DNA of 64,000 nucleotides from Pseudophaeomoniella oleicola (Eukaryota; Ascomycota; Eurotiomycetes; Phaeomoniellales; Phaeomoniellaceae), in assembly GCA_003868215.1 (NCBI GenBank), contig QWDQ01000054.1, forward strand, positions 62,001 to 126,000. The letters are read 5' to 3'. The position numbers and the translations under genes are program-made. Numbering within the stretch: position 1 is the stretch's first letter; every line of letters begins with the position of its first letter. Below are positions 22,401 through 32,229 of this stretch, one piece after another. Below the pieces are notes generated by a model that saw nothing but the letters and a program-made list of their open reading frames with translations, made no database searches and was not told the DNA's origin.

Positions 22401-24519
22401 ACCTGCGGCGGCGAAGGGAAGAGGAGGGGAAGTTGCAGGCAGGCGGGCGGAGTTGAGAGCATGAGGGGGGGGAGTTGTGAAGGGACGATAGGTAAGTCGT
22501 AAGTAATGAGCGAGGGAGCGAGCGAGAACTACTTAATAAATAAATTGAGATATTTGTTTTGAACTACTTCATCTCTCCTGTGTGAGGCGCAATATCAGAA
22601 AAGCTGCACCACGATTATACATCACCAGCAACGAAGATGAAAATACGTAGTATATTTGTTCAAAATCCATCATCTATGTCTGACATATCCATGAGGTACC
22701 TAATTCCTTCATCTTTTCTTCCTCTCTCGTGCTTCTCACTCTCAATACTACTAACCTATGATTAGTACACAAAAAGCCCTCCGTCCATGCATAGAAACCC
22801 TGCCCGCCCACTAGTCATCCCTGCCACCGCGCTGTCGCCACTTCGCCGTAGACGCTTTGATCAGCTCGTGTATATGTTAGTAGATATCCTCTCCTGTCTA
22901 TGTCGATCTAATTGTTCGTTGACGATGAACTGATTCCTGTGTATGTATGATCAACAGAGACGGGAGTTTTTACTACAGTATTAACCGCTCCTCCTCCTCC
23001 CACGTTTTTGGCATTGGCATTGACATGAAAGAAACGACCCAATAAAAGGAAGTGAGATGTAGGATTAAACTCTAAATGTTTCGCGTGGACGCTTTTTTTC
23101 ACCAAAACGCGAAATACTGTTGGACGGTCTCGCCCGATGCCGTATCTGAGTAGCTGAAAGCGGTTAATCCAGGGTCTTGGGGGGTTTCACTTTGGATGTA
23201 GGGCTGGATTTATTCTCATATCTTTCAGTTTCAACTCTTTACCTTGGTCCTTGGAACTGGCTGCGAGCTTGAAAGGCATGCTGTCTCTCTCCTTTGAGGC
23301 GTAGTCTATCTAACAGCCTGTCTGTCGCTTTGTCTAGTTGTGAGAAAGAGACAGGCTGAGCAAAACTGGGGCCGGACTTGCTCAAACGTTACCGGAGAAC
23401 CCCCTTGTCTTTAGCATATCATATCAAGGCTTATGTCATGACTCTCCATAGTCCTCCCACATCCTCCTCAGGGGTACCTCAAACCCTATACGGCATTTGT
23501 AATGCTGGTGTGCCTATTATCAGCCCAATTGGCCCTTCCATGAGGCAGCACGCATCTCTGGCTGATTCTAAGTGAGAACAAAGATGGCAGCTGACTAAGA
23601 ATGCAGCAGCTGTCTTCATAATGCCGAATGCTGGTTTTGCACCAATCCAGCTGTGACCAGACAAATCGCTTGGATATTACATCAACGTAGATAATGGACG
23701 CCATGAACACACAATATGAGGGTTTCCCTGTGAAATTGTCCGAAAATGTGATGGAAGTGGTGTCGAATTTAAGATACATTCTTTGAATCGGTTTCATTGT
23801 TAGTAGACCAGCATGGAGTCTAAAATTTATTTCTCACAATTTACTACCTCTCATCTGGCCGAAGAAGGCTCGTACTACCTACTAGGTACTAACCCTCCAC
23901 TCTACGTCTTAGCTCTTCCGATCCGAGATGGTGATGAAATAAGTTTCAACTCCGTCCTCTCATGTGTGAAGGTTTCCGTCTTTCTGAGCCATAAAGGCAG
24001 TAAGTACTACACATGTCCAGTTTTAGATAGTAGTACAAGGTCACCTGGACTGTGGTTGTTTACTAGGTATATAGGATGGTGAAGATTTCGGGATTTTACG
24101 TAGTTTTATCTAGTAGCAGTGTAGGCGTCGTGATGAAGGAAGGAAACTCCTAAGCAACTTTTGAGGCTTGAAACTTCACATTGATACTAGGTAGGTATTG
24201 GGACTTTCTGGGTATTAGATCTATGTATTGAGGAGGTAGCGAGATACGTAGTCACGCTGACTGATAATTTAATCATCATGCGTACTGTCTGATATCATAA
24301 TTCAGCGCACCAGGGAACATTTTCCTGGCTAGATATCTGCCCCAAACGTAGACAAAGAGGTCCATTGTCCTCCGAGGTAGATGCACGAGATGCGGGTTAA
24401 GGAATCGCATCTGCCTATGTTGATAGAATTGAGACTCTGAGGCAGTAAAGGATTGTCGCTGGAAAGACGAGTGCTATAAATGAATCCGGGTAATAAAGTG
24501 TTAGCGATAACACGTTCTA
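22401..24519. other. 2.1 kb intergenic, nothing recognised
   Basis: No frame longer than about 103 codons and none with family features. The sequence right after the preceding gene is G-rich on +. No repeat family was identified. Confidence 0.45.
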
Positions 24520-25360
24520 CTTGCCTGGCTTTGGGGGAGCGACATTCCTGATGGCTCTGTACATCTCAGCAATGAATCCGCCATTTCATTCTACCATGGA
24601 GATCCCAGTTGGTGCGCGGTTAATCCTGACTCCATCTAGGTTCCATCTATACCCTGGCGAAGTACAGTTGCAAAGGTTATCCTACGGTAGGGGTGTGCCA
24701 CCTGTCTCTTTGCTGCCTTGGAAAAAGCATCGTGTATGACGTGGAGCCGGGATCCTTCTCTCCTGCTTGGATATGACTGCTGGACTGAGCTGTGTATCGT
24801 TCTTTCTGCGTACATGGTGATGGCTTCTAGATCCTCGTCTTATAGATCGAAGTTTGTGGCTTTTGTCACGCGCAGGAGCAGCGCTAGTTGGAGTCGCGGA
24901 TGGGTTTTCAGGCAAATTGTTATGCGGAGTTCTGATGTGATGATCCTGGTAGCTGTCAGTATTGAACATAATGCCTCGGAAGTTGGAACACCGCTCTGAG
25001 CAAGATCAATGATTCCCACTGAGATGTAGTCAGGCTCAACGCGATAGTTTTTGTAGAGGCAAATTGGGCGGTCTGATGCTTTTCACCTGATTCTTTGGGG
25101 GTCAGAATGTGAATTGTCCTGTTTGCGTTGCCATAGATACAATTGTGTACCGAATACAAGGTTTTAATGGTCGTCCAGTGATGACAGGCAAGAAAGATGT
25201 CGTTGAGAGACGGTGGATCCTGAGAGAAACTAGAGTAACTTTCGGAGCCACTTGTCCGGCGCGGAGGAAAGTATATCACGTCCCACATAAACTCATGCGG
25301 TACAGTATCACATACCACGATTCTTATTGCCATCAGACAGGTACAGGCTTGGATCAACTG
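24520..25360 (-). pseudogene. Decayed coding sequence of unknown family
   Basis: Minus-strand frames read as protein in pieces. From 25357 to 24956 one frame gives TVPHEFMWDVIYFPPRR and SLNDIFLACHHWTTIKTL. A second frame then takes over (RIITSELRITICLKTHPR, IHDAFSKAAKRQVAHPYRR, MYRAIRNVAPPKPGK), interrupted by several stops. The change of frame and the stops argue for a decayed host gene rather than an intact multi-exon one. I could not match it to a family. Confidence 0.35.
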
Positions 25361-25849
25361 TTCGAATCAGTGCAAGGTATTCGTGGTAGGCAGCTACGGG
25401 AATCCAATTTGAAAATTTGTTTCGTTCATTGCATCCGTCATCTTGCTAGGAATATAATCTTTCTGGTGACACGCCTATGGAGTTGGAAGTGTAGACGAAG
25501 AGTACACTTCTTTATAAACGTGTTCCCTACCCGTCTCTCGGGGAAGTGCCTTGTGACTGCATTTGCCCCAGGAAGACCGCCATAGATATGGACCTTAGAA
25601 CTGTGGAAGGGAGTGCTAAAAGTGACAAAATAGGTAGAACAGCGAAAGGCATTGGGGCCCTTTCCAAATAGCTAGGCAGACATTCAGATTGAGAGGAATT
25701 AAGCATAGCTCACGTAGGGTTGAGAAAATGTAGAAGATGATAAGAGAAGGCTATGCTCTGTATTCAAAGCCGAAGCCAATCTTCATTGAGTCTGAAACCC
25801 CCTTTGCGCATTATATATTATCCAAAAGTGTAATTCAAATATACTATCT
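25361..25849. other. Intergenic, nothing recognised
   Basis: Between the decayed coding stretch and the tRNA-like element. The + frame to 25585 is probably the antisense shadow of the decayed gene. Confidence 0.4.
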
Positions 25850-26110
25850 GGGGAGGACTGGTGTCCTAGTGGTCAGAGCATCGGCTCTGAGACTACAACA
25901 GGACAGAAACTGGTTAAAGCGACGGCTTGACTTTGTGTTGGACCATTAACTCCACCGACCCTGATTGGTAAGAAAACCACCCAAAAGGGGGAGTTTTCAT
26001 AGTGCTGAGACCTGCGACGGCTGTCGGCCAGTATGAACTTTTTGCATTTTTGCTGTACATAATTAATTATTAGGCTGTCGAGGTTGTGGGTTCGATCCTG
26101 GCTGTGGTCA
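25850..26110 (+). mobile_element. tRNA-like element, possible SINE relic
   Basis: At 25865-25890 the + strand reads TCCTAGTGGTCAGAGCATCG, which matches the D-arm/A-box region of eukaryotic tRNA genes, and it is followed by a possible anticodon arm. At 26089-26098 lies GGTTCGATCC, an exact B-box/T-loop. The two promoter boxes are about 210 bp apart, far more than the 30-60 bp of a tRNA gene, and the flanking bases do not pair as an acceptor stem. It is therefore not a working tRNA. A tRNA-derived SINE with an insertion, or two tRNA fragments, would explain it. No A-tail or target duplication was seen. Confidence 0.35.
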
Positions 26111-27778
26111 TTGTTTTTGATACTATTGCCCCATATACAGCCACTCAGTCTAATAACTAAGGGGATGAGACCCTTGTAATTATAACATACACTGAACATG
26201 ACCGTACTCTATATAGTTAGCATTAATACTTTTCTTTACTCTGCAGCAACGATCATGTTGAGATGTGGAAGATTGCTTCAGAGCTATCTATGTCTTCTCC
26301 CCCCACTCTTCTCGCGTTCTTCGGATGCCTGGCCTTGAGGAAGTCCTGTACACCATAAGATAAACAACCGTCTGGTCTGACTGCTCAGCTTCGTGACTTT
26401 TCTACCAGCCACGAGGCTGGCGACTATCTGCCTTGTCCGCCGACCTATACATTTCCCCCATCTCTCGCCGTGAAGGGTGTAAGAATTGTATGGACCTTAT
26501 GATTGGTTTGGACCAGAGATATTGAGTGGCTAGGAGGAGGAGTATGCAAAGCAACTACTGGAAATTATGCAGCACAGTAGAGGAGGTTTGGAGGGGGCTT
26601 ATGAGGGTGCAACCTGATTCCAAAGCGAGGCTTCAGCAGTGTAATTGTACAGTATAATGATGACTTTTCTAAAAGACATGTGCTATGCTGGCTGGACTGC
26701 CTTGCGAACTGTGAACTTCTGTTGTTGATCCATTTCCATCTCCTTTCCACAATGGCCCTTGGGCACCCAAACTGCATTTCAGACTTGAAGTCTTCCTTAG
26801 GTGTATCAGATATATTTTCTCTAGCTGACATCTTTTAATCCATCCCCCATCACACCTTGATGTCACAAAGTGTATAACGTTCCGTTATAACACAATTGAA
26901 GTTGGGAGCTGGCAAAGTATGGGGAAAGTTGAATGTCTAGGTGCTGGAAGCTTGGGTGTTTTGGGCATTACGGTCGCTAATGGAGGCTGGATGCAAGTGG
27001 GCATCAGGTGCGCCTTAAGGGGTGCCTTATGGGGGTCAAGGATAGAGAGTCCATGCAGTTGTTTTGGTTGCAATCCCCAGATTAGCAGACTCGCGGATTG
27101 TCTGAGAGCCGTCATTTACAATAGACAGCCGCAATTTTCTACTGACCAAGCAAACAGCGCTACCCATTCCTGCCATGCCGAAACGACCTATAGACAGAAG
27201 ATTTGAATGGAGATGACCCCTCTGAGCTAATTCCACGATTAGGTGCCGCGAAATTTCGACTTGGATATTGATCTTACACCCCATTCAAGCAAAGCCGAAC
27301 CACACCAGTGTCATGATATTCCATGTCCTTAAAAATACATATATTCCAGCAGGCTAAATCTTTACGGTTTAGTCTTTTATATTTTTGGGGCCAGTTAGCC
27401 GAGCTGGAATAGGCTATGCTTTTGATCACGTGAAGGACCCTGATAAGAAGAAAAATAGATCGATAGATTATAATAAATTATTTTATATCAGCTATTTTAT
27501 TAGAGGATTATCGATAAATTATAATTAAAGTTATTAATTATTTCTGCCTGCCAAGACCATTCTGCCACCTGAGTATGTAAGTGCCCGGACGCATTCCCTC
27601 ATTAACTAGGCTGGTGGCTGTGCCAGCTAGTATCCTTTCAGCCTTGTTGTTCTTGCTGTCACTTCAAAAACAAGATATCTTGATGCTGCAGTCCCCGTTC
27701 CTGCGATCCCGTCATCAAAAGCACCTCCCGTTGATGGATAATTAGACTCATATCTCCTATTTCTCTCCACTACAGGCT
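26111..27778. other. Promoter side of the second HET gene
   Basis: No gene was recognised. It contains copy 2 of the palindromic repeat (27317-27445) and, right after it, an AT-rich stretch (27446-27545) in which ATCGAT(A)AATTATAAT-like sequence occurs twice about 55 bp apart. AT-richness of this sort can reflect RIP-type mutation, but I could not measure it. Confidence 0.45.
27317..27445 (+). repeat. Palindrome-bearing repeat, copy 2
   Basis: Second copy of the repeat at 12515-12653, in the same orientation relative to a HET gene. Here the inverted ends are longer: TATTCCAGC plus GGCTAA faces TTAGCC plus GCTGGAATA across a core of about 70 bases. TA dinucleotides lie at both outer ends of the palindrome, as in TA-targeting MITEs, but the copies are alike outside the palindrome too. 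A perfect TCACGTGA octamer (E-box-like) lies near 27426; copy 1 has the variant CACATG. Confidence 0.75.
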
Positions 27779-29698
27779 ATGGACGAGCGTGACCAGTTGT
27801 GCCTAAGATGTGCTAGCATCGATTTCGAGTCGATCTTCAAAATGGAAATCGATCATTTTCGTCCTGTTCACCTTTTGGATTTGCCAAACTTACACTTTCA
27901 CGGACTCGTTAGTTCATGCAAGCTATGCCAGATGTTCAAAACAATGGCTAGAAATAAATTTGGACACGAAAACCCTGTCTATAGCCTTTGGGCTTGCTTG
28001 GATTTCATGTATATGGTGCGTCTCAGCGTAGATGAAAGAGGAATAGCATCCACCTCTCTGGCTGAGTACGAACAAGAAGAATCATTGGCGCTGGCGTTCA
28101 ATCACCACGATGATGGCACATATGGGCCACGGGTGCTCAATCCGATATCCTTGGATTTTGGCGCCATAAAAAAGTGGTTACATTATTGTTGTACTCATCA
28201 CACGAAATCATGTCGCAAACTAAAGCACAACCCGACGACTTCTCTCAAGCTTATGGACTGTAGAAGTGGGAACATTATATCGCCGCCTCTCAATTGCCAA
28301 TATGTTGCACTATCTTATGTGTGGGGAGGTTATAAAGAAATGGGGATTAAGAACCATGAAGGCTCGTGGGATCTAGAGTCGTTGCCGACTCTCATTAAAG
28401 ATAGTGTAACAGTAGCCCTCCGACTAGGTTACCACTATCTTTGGATCGACAGATACTGCATCGACCAGACAAACAATGAGGAAAAACATGATCAGATCAA
28501 GCAGATGGATCGGTTCTACGCAAACGCCGAAATCACGATTATCGCTGCTAGTAGCGACGACCCTACCATGGGACTACCAGGAGTAAGCGATCGACCAAGG
28601 ATCCCCCAGTCAGTGGTCAGAGTAGGCCCATTGACTCTGGTGTCGAGTTTGCCATCGACGCGCTACTTCCTTGACAGGAGTTCAAAATGGGCCAAAAGAG
28701 CGTGGACTTACCAGGAAGGCATTTTTTCAAGACGGCGGCTGATATTTACGGACCGACAAGTCATATTTGAGTGCAACGTTATGCATATCCGTGAGTCCGA
28801 GACTGTCCCGCTTGATTTTATTCATACGGAGGACAAGCAGGAACAGGATCCAAGCGTCTGGTATTACAGACCTCTCTTACAAGATACTGATAGATTTCAG
28901 AATATGCGGAATATGCCTCGGGATATTGAGCTATATGCCAAAAGAGAGTTAACATATCAAGCTGATACACTGAATGCTATATTGGGAGTGCTTAATGCAT
29001 ACTCTAGGAGCCAGTCCAGTGTATGCCACGTGGGTGGTGTCCCGTTGCTTATGCCGCAAGAAAACAATTCGTCGAAACATATGCTATCGACAGGACTTTT
29101 TCGAGGTCTGCATTGGGAACTGAATACCCCATCACACAGGCGACCAAACTTTCCATCGTGGTCCTGGACAGGATGGACCGGACAGCCTTACTTTTATAGA
29201 CGGGGGTTCGGCAAAGACATGTATGATACTGCCGAAGTTGAAATCTTTCTGGAGGATGAGACGGGATGCGTACTACCTATACTGCAGTCTCTGGGAAGTA
29301 ACGATACTGATAAAACTAAATACCTTTGCTTGGGATGCTGGACTGTGAAATACTCTTTCGCGTTCGGATCCAGACGCGACAAACCCCAAGATAGGTCTAC
29401 ATGGTGGGCACAGTTACGGTGTACTAAAGACAGTGAAGAGCGACTCGGCAGGCCTGAGGGAAGAGTCTTTCCAGATCAGATAGACGAAGGGAATGATTCT
29501 TTTACACGTAAAATTGAATCCGGCCGGCTCTTGGGCATTCTTCCCCATAGACCTCAGTACGAATATTGCGAGGCGCGTCATCACATTCTGGTCGAAGAGA
29601 AGGAAGATTATGCGGAACGTGTGGGTGTAATCGAATTTCCATACATCAATCCTCGCACCAATCTTGAAGCAGAACGGCGAGTCATTCGTCTAGGATAA
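27779..29698 (+). CDS. HET-domain protein 2 (639 aa)
   Basis: Single exon, ATG at 27779. An N-terminal region has two CxxC pairs (CLRC at 8-11, CKLC at 47-50), common in this HET subclass and perhaps zinc-binding. The HET domain follows: YVALSYVWGG at 175-184, HYLWIDRYCIDQ at 219-230, the DRFYANAEITIIAAS block near 244-258, and WAKRAWTYQEGIFSRR further on. The rest includes FPSWSWTGW, typical of the post-HET part. The length is full for the group. As with the other HET genes, a role in heterokaryon incompatibility or cell death is a family inference. Copy 2 of the palindromic repeat lies 334 bp upstream. It is only distantly like HET protein 1, so the shared upstream repeat is not explained by recent gene duplication. 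Confidence 0.92.
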   Translation: MDERDQLCLRCASIDFESIFKMEIDHFRPVHLLDLPNLHFHGLVSSCKLCQMFKTMARNKFGHENPVYSLWACLDFMYMVRLSVDERGIASTSLAEYEQEESLALAFNHHDDGTYGPRVLNPISLDFGAIKKWLHYCCTHHTKSCRKLKHNPTTSLKLMDCRSGNIISPPLNCQYVALSYVWGGYKEMGIKNHEGSWDLESLPTLIKDSVTVALRLGYHYLWIDRYCIDQTNNEEKHDQIKQMDRFYANAEITIIAASSDDPTMGLPGVSDRPRIPQSVVRVGPLTLVSSLPSTRYFLDRSSKWAKRAWTYQEGIFSRRRLIFTDRQVIFECNVMHIRESETVPLDFIHTEDKQEQDPSVWYYRPLLQDTDRFQNMRNMPRDIELYAKRELTYQADTLNAILGVLNAYSRSQSSVCHVGGVPLLMPQENNSSKHMLSTGLFRGLHWELNTPSHRRPNFPSWSWTGWTGQPYFYRRGFGKDMYDTAEVEIFLEDETGCVLPILQSLGSNDTDKTKYLCLGCWTVKYSFAFGSRRDKPQDRSTWWAQLRCTKDSEERLGRPEGRVFPDQIDEGNDSFTRKIESGRLLGILPHRPQYEYCEARHHILVEEKEDYAERVGVIEFPYINPRTNLEAERRVIRLG

Positions 29699-32229
29699 GG
29701 CAATAAACATGACGTTATTACAAGAGCCATACTTTTGCAAGTTGGGTCCTTCATATTCATCATGTCAAAGTGCGCCTTTACACGTCCTTCGACTTGGGTT
29801 CTTGTCTTCTTAGACATCGAACCTTCCGCCGCTCAGTACAAAGCCAACAAAGCCCCTTTCCATTCTGTTACAACTCCATCAGAGGCCAACCGTTGGCACC
29901 CAAGGCTATCCAGTATAGCAAGACATTGATACAAAATCTTCTTATCCGGCGCTTATTTCCAAGCTCTACAGTTAGGACAGAACAACAGGTCCTGATCTGA
30001 GGTACATATACACGACCTTTCGTCTATGCACGGAGAAATATATATTTTCATCTGGGATCTCTCGCTTGCATATACAGAGAACATATCAATTTCTTTAACC
30101 ATCCCACTTCTCCGTTCCACAACCACGTCCTTCGTCTCACAATCAACAACATAGTATTCCATACCCCAATCCTCTCATTTCCTATCTCCAGTCCAGGATC
30201 ACCCCCAAAAATATATTTCGCGGTGCTCTTCGGACTAGACCGGGCTGGAATCATTAACGATCCCAAAGCTGAATGTGTCAGATGAGAAGCAGGAAACCGA
30301 GCCACCCCCCAAACAGACAACAAAAGGGAAAGGCACCCGCAGACGCGGATATTCAACATCCCGCAGCAAAGTGGCCTACGCGACACGCTCGCTCCTACCG
30401 CAGAAACGAAACGAATACGATCTCCTCTACAAAAGTTATGCCGACGACGAGCACCAACATCGTCCATCCAGGATGACGGCACACTGCGACCAAAAGTCTA
30501 ATCAGAAGCCCCGAATCCAAAAGCCACCGACGAGAGATACACATCTTTTCCACCACTCAACTATTACTCATGACCAAAGAGAGCTTACTACAAAGATAAA
30601 TACCTATTTCCCATTCCCATCAAACCTTACTTGCCTACACCCTCCATACCTCTATACTACTGGCTATGTTTCACATCCCACACCCTAACATCACACCCCC
30701 TACAGATAACTAGATTCCTTAGTAGTACTAATAGTCTTTTCGGAATATATTTTTCCTATCTCTATATATCTGGTTCTGATCTGGTTCTGTTCTGATCTGA
30801 TCTCCGGGCCTGCTTGTTTCCCCATATAGATATGATTTATATAGTATTATTGTTGATGGTGCAGTAGGTGTAAGAGAGGGGAATTTGGGATTGGGGAGGA
30901 CTGAGCGGGCCCGGAGATCAGATCAGAAGAAAACTAGCTAGATAAGTACAAGGTATGCTCTCCCCACTCCACTCGTTATGATATCCGGTGCCGGTATGAT
31001 TCCAATATTTGGTTCAAGACAGTACCAGCGCAATCACAACATTACACACCTCGCAGAGTAGACTGGCCAGGTCTACTCTGGAAAGTGCCATGATGATACG
31101 ATGGGTTGGCTTCAGCAACGTCAGGGGTTGGTTGGTGGTAGTTCTGTTGTGGATAGGACTGGATGGAGGGGTGTATGGTTATTGAGTGAGTGAACGGAAT
31201 GGGAGGATGGGCAGGATAGGAGTAGGGGGGAAGGGAAAGGTGGAGAGAGGACATACAGATGGTGTTGCCTGATTTGGTTGAATTACATCTTTGGGTTACC
31301 CCTTGGGTTCTTCCTTTCCGGGCGGCTTGAGAGGATCCTGGTTTCCTCCGCTGCATGCTCTTCCATCTTACCCTGCTGTCCTTGTTTTGCAGGTGTATTC
31401 GTTATTTGAAAGGTACGAGTGCTCTACCTTGAAGTTGTTTGGATCCTCCATTGAGGACTGTCATGGCTTCCATATGTGATGCAGTGTACGCATAAGTTGA
31501 TTTGGTCTGTTCTCGAGCTGGTTATGTTGCTATTGATTGAGCTGCGCTCGAAATTGTGAGGGCAGGGGGAGGGGGATTTGTATTAATGTTTAGATCTGTT
31601 GGCAGCATTAGCAATGCCATCTCTTGACTTGGTCATTCGTCATACCCGGTCCTCCAACGTAATCCTTGGACATGTGGTGAATGCATAACCCCTTTCGTGT
31701 GCCAGTCTTGGGTTTCGGCGTATATATCATGGGCTCTGTATCTTGATTTGGGACGATGGTATGCTGTTGCATCAGAGCAGCCGGCCGATGTTTTCAGGGA
31801 GTAAAACGACGGTTGATGTTTGCTCATTTAAGCTGCCGCTGGCTTGGGGCAACCACAGGGATACTGAAGCTGAAAATGATATATGGCTGCCCTCCCGCCT
31901 CATTCGTGATGTCCACCCCTGGTTTATGTTCGTGATTCCAAAGGTTATCAGATATTTCCAAACCCCTAAGAGCGAGAGGAAAGTTTAAACCAGCGCAGAA
32001 TGATACGTCATAGTTGGAATAGCTTTCTCAAAATTCTCCATCTGAAGTTATTTGAATGTTGTCTCAGAGTGACCCCCATCCAGGATCATAACGTAATGAC
32101 GAAGTCTCATGCTGATGGTATGTCTAAGTTCCCCCATAATCATCAACGCATGCCTTCCGCTCTATGTGAGAGCCCAAGACCCCTCACAGTGTTGCTCATC
32201 AGCCGTATAATTCCCCTGACCGATTTTCT
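29699..32229. other. 2.5 kb intergenic before the satellite array
   Basis: No supported gene. A + frame at 30275-30688 is hydrophilic (KGKGTRRRGYSTSRSK) but has no start context or family. A large inverted repeat (30790-30928) and a small hairpin at about 31057-31079 (GAGTAGAC..GTCTACTC) are the only structures noticed. Confidence 0.45.
30790..30928. repeat. 139-bp element with perfect 21-bp inverted ends
   Basis: Arms at 30790-30810 and 30908-30928 are exact reverse complements (they contain CTGATCTGATCTCCGGG and its complement) around a 97-bp spacer. Size and structure would suit a MITE, or a strong hairpin in a transcript. I saw no target-site duplication and no second copy in the window. 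It is unlike the HET-upstream repeat. Confidence 0.7.

Noticed and set aside
25850-26110. Functional tRNA gene with an intron
   Set aside because: The ends do not pair as an acceptor stem, the T-stem has a mismatch, and the distance between boxes is too large for usual tRNA introns.
27446-27545. A transposon based on the AT-rich direct repeats
   Set aside because: Only two short AT-rich repeats, without ends or coding sequence; it could be low complexity or RIP-like mutation.
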